A stretch of 9,407 bases of DNA, from positions 1-9,407 of the forward strand of contig JBCCLI010000257.1 in the NCBI GenBank assembly GCA_039026975.1, in the 5' to 3' direction. The stretch is from JBCBKZ01 sp039026975 (lineage in GTDB: Bacteria; Bacteroidota; Bacteroidia; J057). Under the pieces are notes generated by a model. That model was not told the DNA's origin, ran no database searches, and saw nothing but the letters and a program-made list of their open reading frames with translations. Numbering within the stretch: the first letter of the stretch is position 1; each line of letters begins with the position of its first letter. This document shows, piece after piece, positions 1 through 6,771 of the stretch. The position numbers and the translations under genes are program-made.

Positions 1-887
1 ACTATTTCCCCTTTGGTTTCACATCCCTTATCTGATACAGCTGTAAGGGTGTAAATTCCGGGTTCTCTTACTTCTGCATCTATTTGGGTACTATAAAAGT
101 TATTAGGACCTGTCCAGAACCTTCTAGCTGAATACTCTGTTTTGCCACTAAGCCTTACTGAAGGGGCATTGCAAAGAATGAAGAGCGTGTCTCCCAAGAA
201 AACCATAGGAGTGATACCCTCCGCCACGACCACTTCTGATTGAGTTTCACATCCACTTTCAGATACGGCAGTGAGGGTATATGTACCTGCTACACTTACT
301 TCTGCATTGAGGTCCATATTATAGAATTCGTTAGGTCCTGTCCAAAAACTGCTGGTAGCATATTCTATTTTCCCTTCTAACTGAACGGTATTGGTTTGAC
401 AGTTGATAAATAGGGAGTCTGTAAGAGATATTTCCGGTGAGGCGGACGTAATGATGAGCAGTTCATCCTTAGTTTCACATCCATTGTCAGAAACTGCTGT
501 CAATGTGTATACACCTGGCTCACTCACCTCCGCATCTATTCGCTTGCTGTAAAATCCCTTAGGTCCAGTCCAAAATCTTCTGGCAGCATATTCTGTCCGT
601 CCACTTAAGTTGATGGATTCCTTTTGGCAGCCCATGATAAGGGTGTCCTCAATGAATACTAAAGGAGCGGATTCAAAAGCTACTACCAGCGTATCTTTCG
701 TGATACACCCTTTCCCAGATACAGCCGTGAGAACGTACCGTCCCGGGGTAGTTATCTCTGCATCTATTTCTTTGTTGTAAAAGTCATTAGGACCTGTCCA
801 ATACCTTCTGGCAGAATGTTCAGTTTTACCCCTTAACCTCATGGATGAGGCATTACATGCCATGAATAAGGTATCTTCAATAAAAAC
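1..887 (-). repeat. Tandem 228-bp coding repeat (76-residue Ig-like units), three full and one partial
   Basis: Inside the surface-protein gene, units lie at 887-660, 659-432, 431-204 and 203-1 (the last cut by the window edge). The period is exactly 228 bp, checked at the second cysteine codon (705-707, 477-479, 249-251, 21-23) and at the first residue of each unit. Shared residues are D5, C11, W30 in 'WTGP', F36-Y37, A43-E44, G49, Y51 and 'LTAVS..GC' ending at C61. By hand, units 2 and 4 are identical at 46 of the first 68 residues. The preceding module (Cys 422/471) belongs to the same family but is more divergent and one residue shorter between cysteines. Confidence 0.9.
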
Positions 888-2345
888 CTGCGGGTTAGGT
901 ATCTCATCCACAAATATGGATTTAGCATAGCTACAGCTGCCGTTAGTGGCAGTAAGTACATAGGTACCTGGTTGAGTAATGGTGGGAGTTATTAGCTCAG
1001 ACGTAAAATTATCCGGTCCTGACCAGCTAACAGAAAGACCCTCTTTCACTTCCGCTTCTATGGTCATTTCCGTTTTATTACAGTGGAATTTTTTAGGTTG
1101 GACTATAGAAATCCATTCTTCCTTATCCTCACAGCTTACTCCACTGCCTAATCCGTCTAGTATTTGAAATCTGTATACAAGGGTATTACCGTTCACTCCG
1201 GCACCCCGCTCCTCACTATAAGGCGTAACTTTAAGAATATAGGATCCTGCTACTGGCTGCCACCCATTTATTCCTTCATCCCCATCTTCACAAAGAAAGA
1301 AAGGTGGTTCACTTTGTATTCCATTTTTATTTACTGCGCCCAAGAGAGCAAAAGAAATAGATTTGACCTCAAACTGGCAGTCCATGGGAACTGCTTTTAA
1401 ATTGATCTTGTCCGGCAGTAAATCTAGCCTAAACTGGTTTCCATTCTCAAGTAAATGGGTAGCAGAATTAGTTTGGGAATTATAAATAAATACGTTTTGA
1501 ATGGCTGGTATTTCACACACGAAAGGAAGATCCTCTTCTTCAGGTGCCTCAAAACAATCCAGTACTTTTGCTTCTGCTATGTCTTTACAGCCATTCTCAT
1601 TTTCTACTATCAAGGTATATATGCCCGCCTTACTTACCACTATTTGTGGTGCAGAGGAAGTGAAACCATCAGGACCAAACCAGTTAATATTAGAGGAGGT
1701 AGAACTGCTGGCATCTAGCGCGGTAGTACCCGCCTCGCATGAGAGTTCCAAAGTGCCAGTGATCCTGGCAGAAACTTCTACTTCACCACAGGGTGGTAGT
1801 GGTTCCACCCTGAAATCTAGGGTAATGCCTTCTCCCTGAATCCCTTCTGCGTGGAATTGACTGTAAGGAGTGACAGTTAGTGTATAGTTTCCTTCCTCAA
1901 AGATATAGGCAGCATAATCCCCTTGGTTATCACCTGCTATGGAGTAGGGGGCAAGATTTTCTATCCTACTGAGCGTCTGTTCTCCTGACAGATTAAAGGA
2001 AATACTATTAATAAGTGTTCCGCAGTCTCCTTTTTCAGCTCTAATAGCTAATGCGGGAGGTAGCTGGTACAACTTCAGAATATCTCCATCCGAAATAATT
2101 CCAATATCTTGGTTGGATTCAGCATCCACCAAGTATATAGCACCTATGCTGCCTTTTTCGCAGTTTTCAGAGTGGGTAGAGGTATTAGCTGAGTAGCTTG
2201 AAAGGATAGTACATATGAGCCATAAAAATAGACAAATCAGTATTTTAACGTGACTTAGGCCTTTAGACAGATGAGCATATGGGAGTTGATAGGTATTATT
2301 TTTTGTATCCTTATCTGGATACAATCCTGAATTGAGCAAGTTCAT
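1..2345 (-). CDS. Modular Ig-like repeat cell-surface protein (adhesin-like), C-terminus beyond window
   Basis: The frame is open for 781 codons from ATG 2345-2343 to the window edge, so the protein is partial at its C-terminus. I chose this start because it precedes a single hydrophobic segment (about residues 35-51, core ILICLFLWLICTIL) that reads as a signal peptide with a long polar N-region; the nearest upstream in-frame codons give nothing better. Modules in order: a beta-rich domain (about 61-182) with 'APYSIAGDNQGDY' and 'GNYTLTVTPYS'; an Ig-like module (about 192-259); a second copy of the first domain type (about 272-399) with 'GSYILKVTPYS'; then Ig-like modules from about 406 to the edge. 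Each Ig-like module has a Cys pair: 203/253, 422/471, 497/547, 573/623, 649/699, 725/775, plausibly disulfides. Such proteins in Bacteroidota are exported and often end in a type IX secretion or gliding-motility sorting domain; that end is not visible. Adhesion is inferred from architecture only. Confidence 0.85.
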   Translation of the reverse strand, partial: MNLLNSGLYPDKDTKNNTYQLPYAHLSKGLSHVKILICLFLWLICTILSSYSANTSTHSENCEKGSIGAIYLVDAESNQDIGIISDGDILKLYQLPPALAIRAEKGDCGTLINSISFNLSGEQTLSRIENLAPYSIAGDNQGDYAAYIFEEGNYTLTVTPYSQFHAEGIQGEGITLDFRVEPLPPCGEVEVSARITGTLELSCEAGTTALDASSSTSSNINWFGPDGFTSSAPQIVVSKAGIYTLIVENENGCKDIAEAKVLDCFEAPEEEDLPFVCEIPAIQNVFIYNSQTNSATHLLENGNQFRLDLLPDKINLKAVPMDCQFEVKSISFALLGAVNKNGIQSEPPFFLCEDGDEGINGWQPVAGSYILKVTPYSEERGAGVNGNTLVYRFQILDGLGSGVSCEDKEEWISIVQPKKFHCNKTEMTIEAEVKEGLSVSWSGPDNFTSELITPTITQPGTYVLTATNGSCSYAKSIFVDEIPNPQVFIEDTLFMACNASSMRLRGKTEHSARRYWTGPNDFYNKEIDAEITTPGRYVLTAVSGKGCITKDTLVVAFESAPLVFIEDTLIMGCQKESINLSGRTEYAARRFWTGPKGFYSKRIDAEVSEPGVYTLTAVSDNGCETKDELLIITSASPEISLTDSLFINCQTNTVQLEGKIEYATSSFWTGPNEFYNMDLNAEVSVAGTYTLTAVSESGCETQSEVVVAEGITPMVFLGDTLFILCNAPSVRLSGKTEYSARRFWTGPNNFYSTQIDAEVREPGIYTLTAVSDKGCETKGEI

Positions 2346-2458
2346 TACAAGAGTAAGTTTGTTTACAAATTTGCGACTGGGGACATGTGTGGGAAGGGAT
2401 TGTGTTTACGGGCTGGTGATGAAGGTGGATGGTGGGGATGTTTGCCTTCTTTCAAATG

Positions 2459-2477
2459 TTCTCTTTTAAAATGAGAA
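2459..2477. repeat. Inverted repeat (operator-like) upstream of the surface-protein gene
   Basis: TTCTC and GAGAA arms surround a central TTTTAAAA-like core; the 19-bp site is a near palindrome with a single mismatched pair. It lies 114 bp upstream of the surface-protein start codon, a position suited to a regulator-binding site. Such AT-rich palindromes also occur by chance, so the call is weak. Confidence 0.25.
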
Positions 2478-2510
2478 TAGCATACCAGAAAGGGACAAGC
2501 TCAAACAGGG

Positions 2511-2528
2511 TATTTTATACGTAAAATA
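2511..2528. repeat. Short A/T inverted repeat TATTTTA-TACG-TAAAATA
   Basis: Perfect 7-bp arms separated by 4 bases, made only of A/T pairs. As RNA it would be a weak hairpin with no U-run, so a terminator role is doubtful; a protein-binding site is possible. It sits about 150 bp from the serine hydrolase stop and 166 bp from the surface-protein start. Confidence 0.2.
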
Positions 2529-2678
2529 GGATTTTCTTACCCATAAACTATAAAATTGAGGCTTTTTGCATCTAAGGGTAGGGATAATGCTTAATAGTTA
2601 GTGGACTTTCTTACATGGGTTAGTACCTCACACAATAAATTGATGGGTGGAAAGAGGAAGTAATAGGAAGAGAAAAAG

Positions 2679-4268
2679 TTACTCCCAATCCTTCAAGGCC
2701 TGTTTGGCTAGCACAAGTTTGCTACCAATGTTCCACCCAAGATCTATAATATTCTGCATGTATGTACGTGCCTTTCCAGGCTGGCTAACTCGGTAGTACA
2801 TGCCTAACTCATACCATGCTTCTATGGTGTACCAGAAAGGACGGTAGTTTTCTGCATCTACTATAGCTTGAAAATAGGGGAGGGCCTTTTCCGGGTTATT
2901 CTGACCCTTATAGAAAAAGGCCATATAGATATTTGAATAAGGATTATCTGCTTGTTTGTCAATTAAGTATTTCCCTAACGCCAAGAAGTAGCTGACTAGT
3001 TGAGGATCATCTTCCTGCTCGCAAAGCACACTTAATAAATGAAGGGTGCTGATAGTTCCATATTTCTTGATATCCGGAAAATGTTTCAATAAAGCTAAGG
3101 TAAGGGCTTTGCTCTTTTCACCTTCTTCTGGAAATCCCTGCCCTAGAAAGCTGGCGGCTAAGGCATTAGCTAGTAGAATCTGTCGATCAAACGGTTTGTC
3201 TGAGGCAGAAGGAGGTGATTCTTCCAAGTAGTCAGAAGTAATCAGGGTAGGTAGGGACCAATCATCCTGGGAGTAAACGAAGTGTTTCAGGAAGGCCAAA
3301 GCAAAAAGAGAATACCTGATATCTCCATTAATGAGCCTAGCTGGATCACTCATGAGATTGTTATTAGCTAATAGTATGAGGCTAGTCCCGTCTTCTGGTA
3401 TACTTAGGAGGAGACTAGAGAAACAGTCTTCCTGCCCATACCCCCAAACCAGTTTTTTCCCTTCCCAATTCTGGCTAAAGATGCCTAAGCCATAGGGGAG
3501 AGGGTCTCCATCCGGATTCTGATAGGCTGTCATTTGTCTTTGCCTGCTGGTAGCTGCCAGTAGCTTTCCCTCATCTAAGCCTTGCAGAAAGGTAGCCAGA
3601 TCTCTGGGAGTGGAACTGAGACCAGATGCTGCACTAAGTCCAGTATCAAAATGTCCTTTTTCCGTTTTTCCATAAAAGTAATAGGGGCTAGCAAGGGAGG
3701 ATCCCAGGGAGTCTATGATCTGCTGATTGACTAATGGAAGGGTATGAGATAGGCCTAGAGGGGTAATGATTCTTTCTTGGAGAATCTCTTCATAAGGCTT
3801 ACCACTTACTTTTTCCAGCACACTACTAATTAGCGAATACCTACTGCTATAGTTAAAAGTGGTACCTGGAACTCCTTCTGAGGTATGAGATAATAGATGC
3901 TGAAGGGTAACGGATGAAGGAAGCTTGCTTTCAGGAAGCCATGTCTGGATAGAAGTACCCAGGTCCAGGATTCCTTCATCTGCCATTTGAAGACAAAGGG
4001 TAGAGGCAAAGGTCTTTGACAGGGACATAATGGGGAATACAGTCTGGGCATCCACAGGACGGTTAGTTTCCAGATCAGCAAATCCCATATAATTCTCATA
4101 GATGATCTTATCACCCTTTTGGACCAACACAGCCAACCCTGGAATATGAAAGTATGCTTGTAAGGATTGGAGTTCTATTTCGAAAAATCCGCTTTTGTCA
4201 TAAGAAGGAGACTGTGCTACCCCTGCAAATAGTGGGAATAGGAAGTATAGGAAAAAGAAGGGTTTCAT
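2679..4268 (-). CDS. Secreted serine hydrolase, beta-lactamase/class C (PBP4*-like) fold, with TPR-like C-terminal region
   Basis: The 529-residue protein starts with a clear signal peptide (residues 1 to about 20, MKPFFFLYFLFPLFAGVAQS), which is why I start at ATG 4268-4266; an in-frame ATG at 4352 would add 28 residues before the signal peptide and overlap the upstream gene by 41 bp. The hydrolase domain spans about 25-330. Seen: the nucleophile motif S82-L-S-K85, 'LLSHTSEG' at 125-132, the second motif as Y140-S-S where YxN is usual, 'EKVSGKPYEEI' and 'ITPLGLSHT', 'YGLGIF' at 259-264, and a third motif region W275-G-Y-G-Q. This fold includes penicillin-binding DD-peptidases, esterases and D-aminopeptidases; the substrate cannot be named. 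Residues about 440-510 ('KALPYFQAIV', 'AWYELGMYYR', 'GKARTYMQNI') look like two TPR-like helical pairs. It should act in the periplasm or outside the cell. The upstream gene ends 43 bp before it, suggesting co-transcription. Confidence 0.85.
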   Translation of the reverse strand: MKPFFFLYFLFPLFAGVAQSPSYDKSGFFEIELQSLQAYFHIPGLAVLVQKGDKIIYENYMGFADLETNRPVDAQTVFPIMSLSKTFASTLCLQMADEGILDLGTSIQTWLPESKLPSSVTLQHLLSHTSEGVPGTTFNYSSRYSLISSVLEKVSGKPYEEILQERIITPLGLSHTLPLVNQQIIDSLGSSLASPYYFYGKTEKGHFDTGLSAASGLSSTPRDLATFLQGLDEGKLLAATSRQRQMTAYQNPDGDPLPYGLGIFSQNWEGKKLVWGYGQEDCFSSLLLSIPEDGTSLILLANNNLMSDPARLINGDIRYSLFALAFLKHFVYSQDDWSLPTLITSDYLEESPPSASDKPFDRQILLANALAASFLGQGFPEEGEKSKALTLALLKHFPDIKKYGTISTLHLLSVLCEQEDDPQLVSYFLALGKYLIDKQADNPYSNIYMAFFYKGQNNPEKALPYFQAIVDAENYRPFWYTIEAWYELGMYYRVSQPGKARTYMQNIIDLGWNIGSKLVLAKQALKDWE

Positions 4269-4311
4269 ATCTATAAAGACAGTGAAGCTAATGCATAGAC
4301 GCTTGACTTCA

Positions 4312-4962
4312 TTAGAAAGGCAACATGAAATACTGGTAAATGATACCTGCAATTACGTATTCTCCATGGTCATTGATTTTTCCCTTTCTGAACATCTCTT
4401 CCTGACGGAGTTTATGCTCTTCTACGTACTTATTCCAGTTAGGAGGGATATCAATAAACCCTAAACCGCGCTTTTTACAGAATTTCATGACTTTCTTTCT
4501 GGACTTGCTACTCAGGTCAGCAATAGAGGGATCTTCAGGTAGATATAAGATTAGCTGTTCATGAGCTTTTATCTTAGGCCATCTTTTAAGCCACTTTTTC
4601 TCTTTCTGATAATTTTGGATCTGAACTATGTCTAAGGTTATGAGTGGCAATGCCATTTCCTCATCATCAGGGTCTGCAAAAATGGGGTTAAAATTAAATC
4701 GGGGAAATTCATCTATAATGAGTCCCCTTACCCTGTACCTGATGATATTAAAGCTAGTTTCACTTCCTTTAAAGAGAATATTCAAATTGGTAGATTTTAC
4801 TCCAGATTTCTCTATCAAGTTGTATGTCTTAGGTAAGGCTTCCATGTGAAAATCCGGTATAGGAAGAATGGAAACGGGATAATGAGTCTGAGCTGGGGAA
4901 AAGGAAGGGTACATCATCAGGATGAATAGCCACCCAATCCAATATTTTTGAGGCTTATGCAT
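4312..4962 (-). CDS. Small secreted protein of unknown function
   Basis: I do not recognise this 216-residue protein. The start at ATG 4962-4960 is chosen because it opens directly into a signal peptide (about 1-25, with WIGWLFILMM and a likely cut after 'SPAQ'); an upstream in-frame ATG at 5058 would add 32 residues ahead of the signal and overlap the divergent deoC start. The mature part begins with a beta-looking stretch (26-90), then an acidic patch (98-102, DPDDEE), a highly basic segment (120-133, EKKWLKRWPK), a second basic segment (153-165) and a C-terminal block 'GKINDHGEYVIAGII' at 194-208. That block and the preceding 'RGLGFIDIPPNW' loosely recall the last block (Asp-x-x-His) of SGNH/GDSL hydrolases, but no N-terminal GDS motif is present, so I do not assign the family. 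It ends 43 bp before the serine hydrolase gene, probably in one transcript. Confidence 0.7.
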   Translation of the reverse strand: MHKPQKYWIGWLFILMMYPSFSPAQTHYPVSILPIPDFHMEALPKTYNLIEKSGVKSTNLNILFKGSETSFNIIRYRVRGLIIDEFPRFNFNPIFADPDDEEMALPLITLDIVQIQNYQKEKKWLKRWPKIKAHEQLILYLPEDPSIADLSSKSRKKVMKFCKKRGLGFIDIPPNWNKYVEEHKLRQEEMFRKGKINDHGEYVIAGIIYQYFMLPF

Positions 4963-5019
4963 AGATAAATCAATCAATTTTTCTGCAATTTCTCTAACTT
5001 CCTCATTAAAAGAAAATAC
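4963..5019. promoter_or_regulatory. 57-bp divergent intergenic region
   Basis: It separates the leftward secreted-protein gene from rightward deoC and must hold or overlap promoters for both, unless these lie within the opposing genes. It is AT-rich with an A-rich stretch (AAAAGAAAATACA) just before the deoC start, as is common upstream of Bacteroidota start codons. No full TTG/TAnnTTTG promoter was found on either strand. Confidence 0.4.
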
Positions 5020-5745
5020 ATGTCTACTACGAGTGAAATCGCAAAGATGATAGACCATTCTTTGCTACATCCCACCTTAACTGATGCAGCCCTAAAAGCA
5101 GGCTGTGAGCTAGCTGATAAATATCAGGTAGCCTCTGTATGTGTGAAACCCTATGCTGTGCCTGATGCGGTTACCTGGCTGCTGGATTCAGAGGTAGCGG
5201 TAGGAACCGTAGTAGGGTTTCCTGCCGGAAATTCAAGTATAGACATTAAGGTGAAAGAAACTGAACAAGCCTTGCAGGAAGGGGCTACCGAGATAGATAT
5301 GGTAGTCAATCTTGGGAAAGTATTAAGCGGTCAGTGGAATTATGTAAAAGATGAGATGTTTTCCATTCTAGAACCAGTGAGAAAGTATAAGGCGCTTCTG
5401 AAAGTGATCTTTGAGAATGATTACCTACCTGAGGATGACCTTAAAATCCGGCTATGTGAAATCTGTAATGAGCTGAAGGTAGACTTTGCGAAAACCTCTA
5501 CCGGTTTTGGGTTTGTGAAGGGAGAGGATGGGAAGTATGGATATAAGGGAGCTACTGATCATGACTTAGCCCTGATGCGGAAGCATTGTATTCCTGAGAT
5601 ACAGATTAAGGCAGCAGGGGGAGTGCGTACCCTGGAAGCGGCCTTACGAGTAAAAGCCTTAGGGGTAACCCGTATAGGGGCCTCTGCTACTGCTACTATT
5701 TTGGACGGTGCTATTCAGGAACTAGGACCCTACGATAACTACTAA
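5020..5745 (+). CDS. deoC: Deoxyribose-phosphate aldolase (EC 4.1.2.4)
   Basis: The 241-residue protein is a cytoplasmic class I aldolase that splits 2-deoxy-D-ribose 5-phosphate into glyceraldehyde 3-phosphate and acetaldehyde, the last step of deoxynucleoside catabolism. Diagnostic features: 'DHSLLHPTLTD' at 12-22, 'VGFPAG' at 65-70, 'EIDMVVN' at 91-97 with the proton-relay Asp93, the Schiff-base Lys158 in 'FAKTSTGF', and the second active-site Lys197 in 'IKAAGGVRT'; these correspond to E. coli Asp102, Lys167 and Lys201. Between Lys158 and 'GATDHD' there is a short insert (about 167-176) that I recall from a subgroup of DeoC proteins and do not consider odd. Length fits the family. The ATG is preceded by an A-rich stretch, not a Shine-Dalgarno. 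The next gene starts 10 bp after its stop, indicating an operon. No other nucleoside genes (deoA, deoB, deoD) are in view. Confidence 0.95.
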   Translation: MSTTSEIAKMIDHSLLHPTLTDAALKAGCELADKYQVASVCVKPYAVPDAVTWLLDSEVAVGTVVGFPAGNSSIDIKVKETEQALQEGATEIDMVVNLGKVLSGQWNYVKDEMFSILEPVRKYKALLKVIFENDYLPEDDLKIRLCEICNELKVDFAKTSTGFGFVKGEDGKYGYKGATDHDLALMRKHCIPEIQIKAAGGVRTLEAALRVKALGVTRIGASATATILDGAIQELGPYDNY

Positions 5746-5755
5746 CCACTCGCAT

Positions 5756-6679
5756 ATGCAATTAGGATTTGTAAGTGCTATCCTGTCGGAACTCTCCCTG
5801 GAGGAAGTCCTGAAGTCAGCAGCTGATATAGGCTATGACTGTGTAGAGGTCATGTGCTGGCCGGTAGGCAAGGCAGAAAGAAGGTATGCCGGCGTAACCC
5901 ATATAGATGTCAACAGCCTGAATACAACTAAGATAAAAGAGATACATGCGCTCGTGGATAAAACGGGAGTAGCCATTAGCGGCCTAGGCTATTACCCTAA
6001 TCCCCTTACCCCTGTGCAAGAAGAAGCTGAAGTAGCAATAGCCCATATTAAAAAAGTCATCAAAGCTGCTGCAGAGCTGGAGATTTTTAGGATGAATACC
6101 TTCATAGGGAGAGACTGGAAAAAGTCAGTAGATGAGAATTGGCCAGCCTTTATGCGCGTGTGGCCTGACATTATTTCTTATGCTGAAAGTCTGAAAGTCA
6201 AAGTGGGCATAGAGAACTGCCCCATGTCCTTTACCGCTGATGAATGGCCGGGAGGGAAAAATCTGGCCCATAGTCCTGCCGTTTGGAAGAGGATGTTTGA
6301 AGCCATAGACAGTGACTACTTCTGTTTAAATTACGATCCTTCCCATCTAGTATGGCAGCACATGGATTACCTGAAAGCCATCAGAGATTTCTCCCATAAA
6401 TTCTCACATGCACATGCCAAGGATGTACGCCTGGATCAGCATAAATTAGATGAGGTGGGCATTATGGCTTTTCCCTTAGCATACCATAGTCCCAAGCTCC
6501 CGGGACTAGGAGAAGTAGACTGGGGAAAATTCTTCTCTGTGTTGACTGATAGTGGGTATGATGGGCCCGTATGTGTGGAAGTTGAGGATAGAGCCTATGA
6601 AGGAAGTTTGGAGAATAGAATAGCTTCTTTAGCCCAAAGTGAGACTTACCTAAGACAGTTCGTCCCGAAAAGAAGGTAG
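5756..6679 (+). CDS. Sugar phosphate isomerase/epimerase (xylose isomerase-like TIM barrel, AP endonuclease 2 superfamily)
   Basis: This 307-residue protein belongs to the xylose isomerase-like TIM-barrel group, whose members isomerise or epimerise sugars, or act on inositol derivatives or abasic DNA. Seen: 'IGYDCVEVMCWP' at 25-36 (typical first strand with Glu), 'AISGLGYYPNP' at 73-83, Glu153 in 'VGIENCP', Asp194 and His197 in 'NYDPSHL', His218/His220 in 'SHAHAKD', and Glu275/Glu277 in 'VCVEVED'; these Glu/Asp/His residues are at positions where the family binds a divalent metal. 'GLGEVDWGKFF' at 250-260 is also characteristic. There is no signal peptide, so it is cytoplasmic. It starts 10 bp after deoC and is presumably co-transcribed, which favours a role in sugar breakdown over DNA repair. 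The exact substrate cannot be read from sequence. Confidence 0.85.
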   Translation: MQLGFVSAILSELSLEEVLKSAADIGYDCVEVMCWPVGKAERRYAGVTHIDVNSLNTTKIKEIHALVDKTGVAISGLGYYPNPLTPVQEEAEVAIAHIKKVIKAAAELEIFRMNTFIGRDWKKSVDENWPAFMRVWPDIISYAESLKVKVGIENCPMSFTADEWPGGKNLAHSPAVWKRMFEAIDSDYFCLNYDPSHLVWQHMDYLKAIRDFSHKFSHAHAKDVRLDQHKLDEVGIMAFPLAYHSPKLPGLGEVDWGKFFSVLTDSGYDGPVCVEVEDRAYEGSLENRIASLAQSETYLRQFVPKRR

Positions 6680-6680
6680 A

Positions 6681-6741
6681 TTACCGAAAAGCCCCTTATT
6701 CAGTTTCATTCTATGTAAGAATGTAATTATTATATCGGTAA
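6681..6741. repeat. Nested inverted repeats between the TIM-barrel gene and the molybdenum hydroxylase genes
   Basis: Outer arms TTACCGA (6681-6687) and TCGGTAA (6735-6741) are perfect complements. Inside them, CATTCT (6707-6712) and AGAATG (6718-6723) form a 6-bp stem with a 5-base loop, followed by an AT-rich stretch. It begins immediately after the TIM-barrel stop codon, so it could form a weak terminator for the deoC unit or a control element for the downstream genes. The stems are short and not contiguous, so this is tentative. Confidence 0.3.
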
Positions 6742-6744
6742 AGT

Positions 6745-6752
6745 TATCTTTC
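6745..6752 (+). promoter_or_regulatory. Possible -7 element (TATCTTTC) for the molybdenum hydroxylase genes
   Basis: TATCTTTC matches the Bacteroidota -7 consensus TAnnTTTG at all but the last base and lies 19 bp before the start of the iron-sulfur subunit. No TTG is found at the -33 position, so support is weak. A promoter somewhere in this 92-bp gap is reasonable because the gap is much longer than the other spacings in this run of genes. Confidence 0.2.
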
Positions 6753-6771
6753 CAAACGTACAATTCACGCT

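Larger units (their letters stand above)
2346..2678. promoter_or_regulatory. 333-bp gap: presumed 5' region of the surface-protein gene and 3' end of the serine hydrolase gene
   Basis: No convincing gene is present in either strand. Both flanking genes read leftward, so this stretch should hold the promoter and leader of the surface-protein gene. I found no good match to the Bacteroidota promoter (TTG, about 19 bases, TAnnTTTG) and no strong GC-rich hairpin followed by T-run after the serine hydrolase stop. Visible elements are two A/T-rich inverted repeats (2459-2477 and 2511-2528), a G-rich plus-strand tract near 2391-2440, and a purine-rich plus-strand tract at about 2642-2678 directly after the serine hydrolase stop codon. 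A role for any of these is inference. Confidence 0.4.

Noticed and set aside
1..887. CRISPR-like reading of the regular repeats
   Set aside because: The 228-bp period is a protein-coding tandem duplication with divergence across the whole unit, not short identical repeats with unique spacers.
979..1839. Several plus-strand open frames opposite the surface-protein gene
   Set aside because: They lie inside a continuous 781-codon minus-strand frame with clear repeat domains, and their translations show no recognisable domain or signal peptide.
3046..4114. Additional open frames within the serine hydrolase gene on both strands
   Set aside because: They overlap a frame with family motifs and a signal peptide; they are shadows.
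4269..4352. N-terminal extension of the serine hydrolase to an ATG at 4352
   Set aside because: It would place 28 residues before an obvious signal peptide and overlap the upstream gene's end by 41 bp.
4960..4988. Promoter-like TTG, 18 bases, TATCTATG on the minus strand
   Set aside because: The -7 element would overlap the start codon of the gene it should serve, so transcription would begin inside the gene.
4963..5058. N-terminal extension of the small secreted protein to an ATG at 5058
   Set aside because: It would put 32 residues ahead of a good signal peptide and run into the divergent deoC start.
5176..5560. Insertion in DeoC near residues 167-176 as a novelty
   Set aside because: Similar short inserts occur in a known DeoC subgroup as I recall it, and all catalytic residues are kept.
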